From NCBI RefSeq assembly GCF_015533855.1, contig NZ_AP024154.1:809001-873000 (forward strand): a stretch of DNA of 64,000 nt, written 5' to 3'. The first letter of the stretch is position 1, and every line of letters starts with the position of its first letter. The notes under the pieces are model-generated. The model did not search any database and had not been told where the DNA came from. It saw nothing but the letters and a program-made list of their open reading frames with translations. The translations under genes and the position numbers were made by a program. This document shows, piece by piece, positions 35,547-43,066 of this stretch. Origin of the DNA: Echinicola sp. 20G (GTDB lineage: Bacteria > Bacteroidota > Bacteroidia > Cytophagales > Cyclobacteriaceae).

Positions 35547-35936
35547 TTATGTTGTGCCAATTCGCTTAACTGACCAATCATACAAGGTAGAAAGAACGAC
35601 CTTCAATCCCCTACCAGTATCAGTCAGGCTATATTCTACTTTTGGTGGTACAACTGGGAAAACTTTACGGTTAATTAAATTAGCCTCCAACAACTTTTTT
35701 AATGTCTGAGTAAGCATTTTAGGAGAGATGCCTTCAATCTGCCTTAATAATTCACTTGTACGTTTGTCACCTTGCATCAAAGAAAGTAAGATAAGTAAGG
35801 TCCATTTATCTGACAATAGCATAACCGACTGATGAAGGATGCAAGTTTCATCCATGATCATCGAATCATCAGAAAGATTCATAATTTTTTCAAATAATGA
35901 AAAATCATTTTTGCTGTTTATTCCATTTTCACTCAT
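35547..35936 (-). CDS. HxlR family transcriptional regulator
   Basis: A 129-residue winged-helix regulator with the HxlR pattern: Cys in DETCILHQSVMLLSDKWTLL, RTSELLRQIEGISPKMLTQTLKKL, and VEYSLTDTGRGL. In family members such as HypR and YodB that N-terminal Cys senses quinones, hypochlorite or aldehydes. It is divergent from a metallo-beta-lactamase-fold gene, and the shared upstream region has several symmetric repeats. Sensing of electrophiles fits the rest of island A. Confidence 0.92.
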   Translation of the reverse strand: MSENGINSKNDFSLFEKIMNLSDDSMIMDETCILHQSVMLLSDKWTLLILLSLMQGDKRTSELLRQIEGISPKMLTQTLKKLLEANLINRKVFPVVPPKVEYSLTDTGRGLKVVLSTLYDWSVKRIGTT

Positions 35937-35960
35937 TCTTTACTTTTGGGTTACTATCAC

Positions 35961-36019
35961 ACTTTAAAGTACCTTATTTCTTTAGTATAGATTCTTTAGT
36001 ACGTTTGTTTCAAACAAAC
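35961..36019. promoter_or_regulatory. Symmetric and direct repeats between HxlR and MBL genes
   Basis: ACTTTAAAGT (35961-35970) is a perfect 10-bp palindrome. TTCTTTAGTA occurs twice directly at 35978-35987 and 35992-36001 (14-bp period). GTTTGTTTCAAACAAAC (36003-36019) has 8-bp arms around one C. These are candidate HxlR sites, with the last only 10 nt from the MBL start. Confidence 0.55.
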
Positions 36020-36028
36020 AACAAATCA

Positions 36029-36901
36029 ATGAATCAGGTTTCAAATTCTCACCGCCAAACTGCAACATTTCAATGGAGAATTGGAGAGGCTAAAGTAACA
36101 GTAATCAATGATGGTCACTTTCAGACAACATTTAATTATTTCACCCATTCTTCAGAAAACGAAATTAAAGAAATCTTATATGGTTCCTTCAGGCCTTCCC
36201 CCCCTATATTGACGACAAATATTTTTCTTATCGAAATGGAAGATCAATCCCCTATTCTTATTGATACTGGCATGGGAACTATTGCAGGTCCAGAAATTTC
36301 TGGTAATCTCCTTCATTCTTTAAGATCAATTGAGGTTTCGCCCGAAAGCATTGGAACGATACTATTGACGCATCTTCACGGAGACCACTTCTACGGATTG
36401 ATTGATGAAAAGGGCAATAAGTCTTTCCCAAATGCTGACATTTGGGTCTCAGAAAAGGAACTTTCTTATTGGCTAGACCAGAACCATTCAAATGTAGTTG
36501 ATCAACAAAATGCTGAATTAATTAAAATGGCATTAAAACAATACAATAAGCTAAAGGGTACAGAAGAGGAAGAGATAATTCCTGGAATCAATCCTTATTC
36601 ATTACCCGGCCACACACCTGGACACACAGGATTTCTACTGAGATCAAAAAATGAACAGCTCCTATTTTGTGCAGATTTATTAACTATTCCATCAATTCAA
36701 TCTGCTTCTCCTACAATTGGCTTTGCAACAGATGTTGATTACAATTTGGCAGTAAAGACTAGAATAGAAACATTAACTATGGCATCTGAAAAACGACTTC
36801 TTTTGGCTGGAGCACATTTTGAATTCCCGAGTCTACATTATGTGAAAATAGAAAATAAAGGCTTTAGACTAATACCTAAACAGTTTTTCAATTTTAATTA
36901 A
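36029..36901 (+). CDS. Metallo-beta-lactamase-fold hydrolase
   Basis: A 290-residue protein from the ATG at 36029; the longer open frame from 35897 would overlap the HxlR gene and its operator and is rejected. The metal motif HLHGDH is at 115-120, with further ligands in PGHTPGHTGF and the CADLLT segment. Members include lactonases and thiolesterases such as glyoxalase II. Divergence from HxlR suggests an aldehyde- or quinone-related role. It is the last clear gene of island A. Confidence 0.88.
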   Translation: MNQVSNSHRQTATFQWRIGEAKVTVINDGHFQTTFNYFTHSSENEIKEILYGSFRPSPPILTTNIFLIEMEDQSPILIDTGMGTIAGPEISGNLLHSLRSIEVSPESIGTILLTHLHGDHFYGLIDEKGNKSFPNADIWVSEKELSYWLDQNHSNVVDQQNAELIKMALKQYNKLKGTEEEEIIPGINPYSLPGHTPGHTGFLLRSKNEQLLFCADLLTIPSIQSASPTIGFATDVDYNLAVKTRIETLTMASEKRLLLAGAHFEFPSLHYVKIENKGFRLIPKQFFNFN

Positions 36902-37122
36902 ACTAATGTGTCGGTTACAATAAATCGAATACTCCCCAGATTTAAATTTCTTTTTTTTAACTGAAAGAGGAGAATATTTCTTACACAAAGGATATGCATA
37001 GATTTTGGTTATCAATTAGGAATAATGAAGGTTATCAGAACCTAATTAAGCTATCTATTTATATAAATTCATCTTTACTCATTTAAACTTTTATTCACAA
37101 CAGCTTTGAATCCTAACCGTAA

Positions 37123-37327
37123 ATGAGTGAAGTAAACCTCTACAAAACCAACTGATTATGTGGTCAGTAATGAAATTTTAGGAACACTTTTTATCAGCTT
37201 TATCGCTCTGATCGGGACTTTGGGTGCGGAAAATCCCTTTTCTATTTTTGCTGTAGTCTGGGGGATGGATTATATATATCTTCAGTTTGCGGTCAAAAAG
37301 AAAAGAAGAACTAAAAACAACAGCTAA
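37123..37327 (+). pseudogene. Small membrane protein frame broken by a 1-nt shift
   Basis: An ATG at 37123 opens MSEVNLYKTN and stops at once. Removing one A of the run at 37144-37147 would join it to a second frame that runs from DYVVSNEILG through two hydrophobic stretches to a basic end (KKKRRTKNNS) at 37327. Alternatively a GTG at 37160 would start a 55-residue protein. The family is unknown. Confidence 0.35.
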
Positions 37328-37488
37328 CCATTAGCTTCTATTTATTCAAACATTAAATGAAGGCTTCCCTTTCTGGCAAATTCAAATCCATTTGAATGAT
37401 TTCGATACGATCTCTTTGACTTTCACAACCTACCGAGCGATCGCACATCACCTATACATTCCAAAAATTGAGTGACAATACAGTTCAA

Positions 37489-37658
37489 AAAAGGGGGACA
37501 AAATGGAGGACGAAAAGGGGGACAAATTTGAGTCATTTGGAACCAATTGGAATTGAATTGAATCAATTTTACCTAACAAGATGCATTAACAACCCTATAA
37601 AACACAAAAAGTTGAACACAAAGGTTCAACTAATTGTTTAGTAGCGGGAACTGGGCTA
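37489..37658. repeat. Integration junction 2: arm-type repeats plus initiator-tRNA 3' fragment
   Basis: This is the second copy of the 170-nt segment at 14477. It has GGGGGAC, GGAGGAC, GGGGGAC at 37493, 37505 and 37517, a minus-strand hairpin with 7-bp arms GTTGAAC/GTTCAAC (37611-37630) and the core TAGTAGCGGGAACTGGGCT (37639-37657), which differs from the tRNA by one base. It lies 182 nt before the integrase gene and marks the left end of island B and the right end of island A. Confidence 0.88.
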
Positions 37659-37773
37659 CATACCTTTTATTTTCATTTTTCTCTATTTTACTATTTATAC
37701 TGTTTGAATGTATTTCAGTGCATTTTTAAAGTAAAATCCAGTTAGTAATGATTCGAATGGATTAAAGAAAAGT

Positions 37774-37792
37774 GTCCCCTAAACCGTCCCCC
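37774..37792. other. Arm-type integrase-binding repeats, left end of island B
   Basis: GTCCCCT and GTCCCCC at 37774 and 37786, 12-bp period, 48 nt before the integrase start. They match the pair at the other end, 56603 and 56615. Confidence 0.6.
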
Positions 37793-37839
37793 AAATTTTT
37801 TAAATGTTTATATTTAGCTATTGATAATCGGAATGAAAC

Positions 37840-39171
37840 ATGGCCAAATACAAGCTCTACTTACGTGACAAATCTAAAGATGGGGAAACTCCAATCACTC
37901 TTTTTGTCAACTACAATGGGAAACGTCTAAAATACCCCACTGGCAAATCCATTCATCCCAAACTATGGAATGATAATACGCAACAAATAAGGGTAGTCAA
38001 AACCTATCCAAATGCAAAATCTGTCAACAATACGCTATCCAATATTGTGATGTCAGCTCAAAAGTCATTTGAATTATTGGAAAGTCAGCTTCACAGAATC
38101 CCTACCACCGAAGAGCTCAAGGAGCAAATAGATTTAGAACTAAGTCGGAGTAATGAAGAAGTCGACACCGAACGCCTTCCAACGTTTTTAGAGCTTTTTG
38201 ACCGATTTATTGAGGAATCGAAAAATGGCTTGCGGTTAACTTCTTCCGGGAAACGCTTTGATAAACGATCAATTCAGAAGTACCAAACTGTTCAAAAAAG
38301 CCTTGTCAAATTCAACAAACGATATAACCTAACATTTGAAAGTATTGACAAAAACTTTTACAGCAAGTATGTGGACCAGTTAAATAGGAAAGAGACTAAA
38401 CTAAAAGATGGAAAAGAGATTGTTACCAAGCCTAGCTTCTCCTTAAATAACGTTGGCAAATATATTCAAGTTATCAAAACCTTTCTTAATTATGCGACTG
38501 AAAATGGATACAATTCAAACCTATACTATCAGTCTAGGCAATTCAAAGCATACAAAGTACCTGGTTTCAGCATATACCTCAATGAGGAGGAGATCAAGAA
38601 ATTATACGAAAAAAATCTTAGTAAAACACCAGCCTTGGAACGTGTACGTGATCTGTTTATCGTAGGTTGTTGGACTGGTTTAAGATTTTCAGATTTCACA
38701 AGCATCAAACCTGAAAATATTGAAGGAAACTTTCTAAAAATTACCACCTTTAAGACGAATGAAAAAGTGGTAATCCCTATTCATTATATGGTTCGAGACA
38801 TCATGGCCAAATACGAAGGAAAATATCCCAACAGCCTACCTCCTGCCATTAGTAATCAAAAAATGAATAGTTACCTGAAAGAAATTGCTAAAAAGCTTGA
38901 TTGCTTTAAAACTTCCATAGATGCTGAATCCACTAAAGGAGGTCTTAGGGTTACCGAGAAAAAGCATAAATGGGAATTGATAACTACACATACAGCTAGA
39001 AGATCGTTTGCAACTAACGTCTACAAAAGTGGTTTTCCAGCGATTAGCTTAATGAAAATCACTGGTCATAGAACGGAAAAAGCTTTTTTACTTTATATTA
39101 AAGTCACTCCAGAGGAAAATGCCAAACAGCTTTTGGAGCATTGGAATAAACGTGCAGTTAAAGCAATTTAA
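37840..39171 (+). CDS. Tyrosine recombinase/integrase
   Basis: A 443-residue site-specific recombinase. The N-terminal part (about 1-95) is the arm-binding domain of Bacteroidota integrases (GETPITLFVNYNGKRLKYPTG), followed by a SAM-like core-binding domain (about 113-235) and the catalytic domain. Catalytic residues are visible: Arg282 (TGLRFSDF), His384 and Arg387 (HTARRSF), His410 (TGHRT) and the nucleophile Tyr419 (LLYIKV). It would integrate and excise island B at the initiator tRNA. The gene lies next to the tRNA core repeat at 37639, as usual for tRNA-targeting elements. It overlaps none but abuts the next gene by one base. Confidence 0.96.
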   Translation: MAKYKLYLRDKSKDGETPITLFVNYNGKRLKYPTGKSIHPKLWNDNTQQIRVVKTYPNAKSVNNTLSNIVMSAQKSFELLESQLHRIPTTEELKEQIDLELSRSNEEVDTERLPTFLELFDRFIEESKNGLRLTSSGKRFDKRSIQKYQTVQKSLVKFNKRYNLTFESIDKNFYSKYVDQLNRKETKLKDGKEIVTKPSFSLNNVGKYIQVIKTFLNYATENGYNSNLYYQSRQFKAYKVPGFSIYLNEEEIKKLYEKNLSKTPALERVRDLFIVGCWTGLRFSDFTSIKPENIEGNFLKITTFKTNEKVVIPIHYMVRDIMAKYEGKYPNSLPPAISNQKMNSYLKEIAKKLDCFKTSIDAESTKGGLRVTEKKHKWELITTHTARRSFATNVYKSGFPAISLMKITGHRTEKAFLLYIKVTPEENAKQLLEHWNKRAVKAI

Positions 39172-39172
39172 T

Positions 39173-40006
39173 ATGGGAGTTTACACATTTGAAGATTGGT
39201 TAAAAGGAGTCAAAGAACCTAATAGTCCTTTTTGGGAGCTCGAATGGCATAATGGCATTGTTTCTTTTAATCCAGCAAAAAATAAAATTGCAGAAGCGAG
39301 AAGACAAGCGTTTTTTAATTTAGTTCAAATGCATTACGAATGGCATTGGCCCCTCATCGAAAATTCTTTTCCTCAAAACCTAGAAAGTGAAGAAAAAATA
39401 TTTCTTGCCAATCAAGAATTATCAAGGCATTCGAAAATTGTGGAAGGTTTCGGCTTAGAAAAAATTCTGAGGGGCCCTACTGATGTAGATTTAGAATTCA
39501 TAGATGGAGAATTATATAACAGAATAAAAAAAATAATTCATGAAAACTACTCAGAACTAAAGGATAAAAAGGAAATTATTTTTAACAGTAAGAAGTATAA
39601 TAGTGTGAAAGGAATAATTACTGTAGATGATATAAACTTAAAAGCCCATTTAGCACATAAACTTTCAAAAAGCCTTAAAACTTGGATTGAAGAAAACTCA
39701 CTTCCTCCTAGGGATCAAGAATTATTAAACAGCCTACAACAGAAACTTTGTATTTTATATGAATTAGGTATTCTTGATCTACTTGACAACAGGTTTAATA
39801 ATAAAAACTGTAATGCTCGAGGACCGGTTACTGAAAAAGCGAAACTGCTAGATACAATTTTGAATGTTGGAAAACATGAAAGAATTAGATCAGAACTAAG
39901 CAAGAAGGGTTTCCTTAAATCAAAATCAGCCAATAGAGAAGCTATAAAATTTTTAAATAATCGTGGACTAACCAACCAAAAATTAATTGATCCAGACGAA
40001 AATTAA
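39173..40006 (+). CDS. Unknown protein linked to the integrase
   Basis: A 277-residue protein from the ATG one base after the integrase stop; a longer frame starts inside the integrase gene. It is charged and mostly helical, beginning MGVYTFEDWLKGVKEPNS, with a Trp-rich N-terminal part (FWELEWHNGI, HYEWHWPLIE) and a C-terminal helix-turn-helix-like stretch (ARGPVTEKAKLLDTILNVGK). I recognise no family. Close coupling with the integrase suggests a role in mobility or in control of the element. Confidence 0.7.
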   Translation: MGVYTFEDWLKGVKEPNSPFWELEWHNGIVSFNPAKNKIAEARRQAFFNLVQMHYEWHWPLIENSFPQNLESEEKIFLANQELSRHSKIVEGFGLEKILRGPTDVDLEFIDGELYNRIKKIIHENYSELKDKKEIIFNSKKYNSVKGIITVDDINLKAHLAHKLSKSLKTWIEENSLPPRDQELLNSLQQKLCILYELGILDLLDNRFNNKNCNARGPVTEKAKLLDTILNVGKHERIRSELSKKGFLKSKSANREAIKFLNNRGLTNQKLIDPDEN

Positions 40007-40078
40007 AAAAGTTGTGGAGGCCACAAAAAAGCCGCAGATATAACTTTATCACTTTTGAGTAAATCAAACTCAAAAGCT

Positions 40079-40357
40079 ATGAAAATTGTGTTAACAACCA
40101 CTGAAGAACTAAATCAACTAATTAACGAAGCTGTATCGAGCGCAGTTCGCAAAATCCCTCTACAACAAACAATACCACCTAATGAGAAATTTCTTAGTAG
40201 GAAAGAAGCTGCTGAAAAGCTACGTATTTCATTAGTAACTCTTAATGATTACAGCAAAAGAGGGCTTGTCAAATCATTTTTGATTGGAGGCAGGGTCCTA
40301 TACAAGGACAAGGATTTAGAAGCTTGTCTCCATGAGGTAAAGCCTGTCAAATATTAA
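40079..40357 (+). CDS. Excisionase/MerR-like helix-turn-helix protein
   Basis: A 92-residue protein from the ATG at 40079; a TTG start eight codons upstream is possible. Its C-terminal half is the HTH_17 excisionase-type domain (LSRKEAAEKLRISLVTLNDYSKRG, then GGRVLYKDKDLEACL). In tRNA-targeting elements such proteins bend the att sites to favour excision or act as AlpA-type activators. The place two genes after the integrase fits both. Confidence 0.88.
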   Translation: MKIVLTTTEELNQLINEAVSSAVRKIPLQQTIPPNEKFLSRKEAAEKLRISLVTLNDYSKRGLVKSFLIGGRVLYKDKDLEACLHEVKPVKY

Positions 40358-40361
40358 AATA

Positions 40362-40538
40362 ATGATGGGTTTCAAAAAAGCTTTGTCAGGAGAAGTAGCT
40401 TCATTTGGCAAATACTATTCAATTTTCTGGCAGTGTAGGGACATAGGTCATATGATTCCTCATATACAAAGGGAATTGGAACAACATTCTGAAATACTTT
40501 TCTTATTTGGAGAGGAGGCCATAGCCTTATGGATTTAA
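40362..40538 (+). CDS. Small frame coupled to the following gene
   Basis: A 58-codon frame from two adjacent ATGs, beginning MMGFKKALSGEVASFGKYY and ending in EEAIALWI. It starts 5 nt after the HTH gene and its stop overlaps the start of the next gene (ATGGATTTAA). No family recognised. The tight spacing is the only evidence that it is translated. Confidence 0.5.
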   Translation: MMGFKKALSGEVASFGKYYSIFWQCRDIGHMIPHIQRELEQHSEILFLFGEEAIALWI

Positions 40539-40942
40539 ATTCACCAAAACCCTCTTCCCCTTGTTTTGTAGCTAAGTACAAATTAAAAGAAAGATGTTTT
40601 AATATTGAAGACTTTAGAACGTGTAATCTTGATGCCAATGACACAATCCAAATATTAAACTTTCTGCCCGAACAGCTCAAATTGATTCATTTCACTTCGA
40701 AAACCAAGAAAGGGCTTGTCAGTAATGGCTTCAATCCTGGGAACAGTCTTTTTTTTATCCCATTGTATTTCTTATTAAGGAAAGACGAATACCTGTCTTT
40801 ACGAAATCCTTTTTTACCCTCCACTGGACTTAATTATATGATTAAGGTCTTAATTAATGAGAGAAAAGCCATCCTATTACTGGAATTTTACGAAAGCTTT
40901 CCTGTCTCTAGTATAATAAAATATGAAAGGAGGATTCCATGA
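40529..40942 (+). CDS. Unknown protein upstream of the replication-like gene
   Basis: A 137-residue protein with a central amphipathic region (DTIQILNFLPEQLKLIHF) and a hydrophobic stretch (NSLFFIPLYFLLRKDEYLSL). No family recognised. It overlaps the preceding small frame by 10 nt and the next gene by ATGA, so the three are translationally coupled. Confidence 0.65.
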   Translation: MDLNSPKPSSPCFVAKYKLKERCFNIEDFRTCNLDANDTIQILNFLPEQLKLIHFTSKTKKGLVSNGFNPGNSLFFIPLYFLLRKDEYLSLRNPFLPSTGLNYMIKVLINERKAILLLEFYESFPVSSIIKYERRIP

Positions 40943-41850
40943 TAGATGACGTGTTACTAGTTATGGACATAACACCTCCAAAGGAGGTGATTAATGGAAC
41001 CAAACAGCCCTTCATTTGGAAAGACCTCATATTTGCCCCTTCGTTTAGGAAAGACTGTGTCATAAAATACACTGCCACATGGAAAAATTTAAAGTTAGAA
41101 ATATGGTATGACCAGCTTAAAGTCAATAACTCGTGGCACAAATTTTACCATGGGAATAATTATAGTGACTATACCTTCGAGGATATCAAGCAGACTATTG
41201 AACTATTTGTTGAAAAATTTGGACTAAATTTTCTAAAAGCTTCAATTAAGAAACTAACCATTGGATGTAACCTTTCTATTAATTCAAATAAATACTACCC
41301 ACGGTGTATTTCATTAGGCACCACATTTTTTCAAGAGATGAGAGGGGGAAATACCCATGTAGTTTATGGGCAATATGCAAAGCAAACCAACATAAAATTC
41401 AAGATTTATGACAAGCAATATGAGGTCAAAATTCATAATAGGGAAAAAATTGTACCCACGCTTAGAGTGGAACAGGAAATGAACATGAATTATATCAGAA
41501 AAAGGAAAGATACATCAATTAGGATCTACACCCCTTCTGACCTTCTTCAAAGAGATTGGCTTGTTGATGTCATATTTGAATTAACGCTGCAAACTGATAG
41601 GATTAACTTCAGTGGTGACTTACCTATAGAAAAGTCAGACTCTTTAATCGAATCGGAAATAAAAATTTTAATGGGAAATCTTCAGTATAGGAAAATAATT
41701 AAGACAAAAGCTTCTCCAAAGACCTATCAAAAAAGAGTTAAAATTTATGACAAAATGCTTGAAAATTATGAGGTTAAAAAGGCGAGCGACAGGCTTTCAC
41801 GCTTAGTTGGAAATAAAATGAATTTATTGGCAGGTCCAAATATGGGGTAA
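40939..41850 (+). CDS. Putative replication initiation protein (Cri/Rep-like)
   Basis: A 303-residue protein. The order KLTIGCNLSINSN, a central KFKIYDKQYEVKIHNR and LRVEQEMNM resembles rolling-circle or filamentous-phage-type replication initiators (phage Cri/RstA-like), in which a YDK segment and an LRxE segment are typical. The catalytic Tyr cannot be identified with certainty. Directly downstream, three palindromic repeats form an origin-like cluster. In phage satellites a replication gene and its origin sit between integrase and terminase genes, as here. A different DNA-binding role is possible. Confidence 0.55.
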   Translation: MIDDVLLVMDITPPKEVINGTKQPFIWKDLIFAPSFRKDCVIKYTATWKNLKLEIWYDQLKVNNSWHKFYHGNNYSDYTFEDIKQTIELFVEKFGLNFLKASIKKLTIGCNLSINSNKYYPRCISLGTTFFQEMRGGNTHVVYGQYAKQTNIKFKIYDKQYEVKIHNREKIVPTLRVEQEMNMNYIRKRKDTSIRIYTPSDLLQRDWLVDVIFELTLQTDRINFSGDLPIEKSDSLIESEIKILMGNLQYRKIIKTKASPKTYQKRVKIYDKMLENYEVKKASDRLSRLVGNKMNLLAGPNMG

Positions 41851-41987
41851 AACTTACCCTAAAATTAAAGGTGTGAATATTTCAAAATTCCCAGTAAAAT
41901 TTACCCATTATTTAGAAAATTCAGTAATGCGTAATAAAAGAAGAATTCAAACTTGTAATATACCATAAAATTAAGGTAAGATTTACC
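41846..41987. repeat. Palindromic iterons, candidate origin or operator cluster
   Basis: Three 13-mers of the form RGTAA-N3-TTACC lie between the replication-like and terminase genes: GGTAA-AAC-TTACC (41846-41858), AGTAA-AAT-TTACC (41893-41905), GGTAA-GAT-TTACC (41975-41987). A longer unit also recurs: ACCCTAAAATTAAAGGT (41856-41872) and ACCATAAAATTAAGGT (41962-41977). The last palindrome ends 11 nt before the terminase start. Confidence 0.6.
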
Positions 41988-41998
41988 ATTTCATAAAA

Positions 41999-42448
41999 AT
42001 GAAAACAGTCATACAAATTGAGTCCAAAACAATATTTCTTACCTCTAAGGAGGTTCGCTTTGTCCACCACTACTTGAGTGATGCAAAAATGAATGCCACC
42101 ACCGCAGCAAAATTGGCAGGGTACAGTAACCGTACAGCTGGACAACAAGGATATGAAAACATGAAAAAACCTGAAATTTTGGAATATATCCAGTTCAAAG
42201 CTAAACCAATTTTACAGCAGCTAGAAGTAACACGTGAGAAACTATTACAGGAATTAGCCAATATTGCCTTTTCTAACATCGGAGATGTAACTACACCAGA
42301 CTGGACTCTGAAGGATCTTAATGAAATAAATCCTGATATTATAGGAGCCGTAAAATCTATAAGGAAAAATAACAACGGTTATAAGGTTACTTTTCATGAT
42401 AAGCTGGCAGCACTCACTCTCTTGTTGAAACTATGTAACGACATATAA
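41999..42448 (+). CDS. Phage terminase small subunit (orphan)
   Basis: A 149-residue protein with the Terminase_2 pattern: LTSKEVRFVHHYLSDAKMN, ATTAAKLAGYSNRTAGQQGY, PEILEYIQFKAKP, EKLLQELANIAFSNIGDV. The small subunit recognises the DNA to be packaged and hands it to the large terminase. No large subunit, portal or capsid gene is in the window. In PICI-type satellites an orphan TerS redirects a helper phage to package the island. This gene is the main reason for calling island B satellite-like. Confidence 0.88.
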   Translation: MKTVIQIESKTIFLTSKEVRFVHHYLSDAKMNATTAAKLAGYSNRTAGQQGYENMKKPEILEYIQFKAKPILQQLEVTREKLLQELANIAFSNIGDVTTPDWTLKDLNEINPDIIGAVKSIRKNNNGYKVTFHDKLAALTLLLKLCNDI

Positions 42449-42666
42449 ATCAAATCAGTTTTTATAAAAAAAAAACAGATATACCCTAATTCAGGATCAT
42501 TATAACACAATTAATTCACTATAAATAGGCCATGTCTGCTTTACATTTTTCACTAATTGGTACTCTAAAAAGATATAATTATTTACTTTTTTCACCATTT
42601 AAAAGTTATTAATCTAATATTCAGTAAATTACTGTTCCTCATCACATTTTAAACTTTATTTTAGGT

Positions 42667-43062
42667 ATGAGTATGACAAATTTTGACCATTCAACACTTG
42701 CTTTACCTCAAACCACACTATCTGCAAGGGAAAATGAGCTAATATATCGATTGCACTTTAATCCCAACCAGTCATACGAGAAGGGCAAAAGACATAAGTT
42801 TATCATTAGACTAGAAATCAAACCAAATAACAAATTCACTAAAGAACAAACAGATCAATTCTCAATTAGATTTTTTTCGTTTGATCTCTTTCACACTGAA
42901 AATAGTGAAGAATTAAAATTTTTCTCATTTCGCAATAAAAGAGATGCACTAATTGAATTTGAATGCATCGCTAAAAATAGTGGCCCTACACAAATTTTCA
43001 TTAACTGTTTTCACAATGTTTTCTCATTCCATCGTGAAAAACACACCATTAATATTATTTAA
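42667..43062 (+). CDS. Unknown beta-rich protein of the CHAT module
   Basis: A 131-residue protein with alternating hydrophobic strands (KFIIRLEIKPN, QFSIRFFSFDLF, QIFINCFHNVFSF), looking like a beta-sandwich. No family recognised. Its stop is 4 nt before the CHAT protease start, so the two are co-translated. In NTP-independent and NTP-dependent conflict systems, CHAT proteases often sit with or contain similar beta domains. It may be a sensor or adaptor; this is an inference. Confidence 0.6.
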   Translation: MSMTNFDHSTLALPQTTLSARENELIYRLHFNPNQSYEKGKRHKFIIRLEIKPNNKFTKEQTDQFSIRFFSFDLFHTENSEELKFFSFRNKRDALIEFECIAKNSGPTQIFINCFHNVFSFHREKHTINII

Positions 43063-43066
43063 CTTC

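Larger units (their letters stand above)
14627..37657. mobile_element. Island A: putative tRNA-integrated genomic island without integrase
   Basis: Bounded by two copies of the initiator-tRNA 3' core (14627-14645 and 37639-37657). Arm-like repeats inside both ends have the same orientation (GGGGGAC at 14683/14695 on the left; 37493/37505/37517 on the right) and the same 12-bp period, which is why I pair these ends. The 23-kb interior carries redox and electrophile-detoxification genes with many local regulators. No integrase, relaxase or phage gene is visible, so the island would depend on an integrase in trans or is decayed. An alternative is that host DNA became trapped between two independent insertions. 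Confidence 0.55.
36902..37839. other. Gene-poor stretch holding integration junction 2
   Basis: It includes a broken small membrane-protein frame (37123-37327), the 170-nt junction repeat (37489-37658) and arm-like repeats just before the integrase (37774-37792). I see nothing else between 36902 and 37122. Confidence 0.6.

Noticed and set aside
35897..36028. N-terminal extension of the MBL-fold protein
   Set aside because: It overlaps the HxlR gene and its likely operators; the MBL fold begins after the ATG at 36029.
40012..40026. TTGTGG-AGG-CCACAA hairpin as terminator of the gene before it
   Set aside because: The T run is on the minus strand, where no gene ends; its role is unclear, so it was not listed.
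42953..43066. N-terminal extension of the CHAT protein
   Set aside because: It overlaps the preceding gene in another frame, and an ATG lies 4 nt after that gene's stop.
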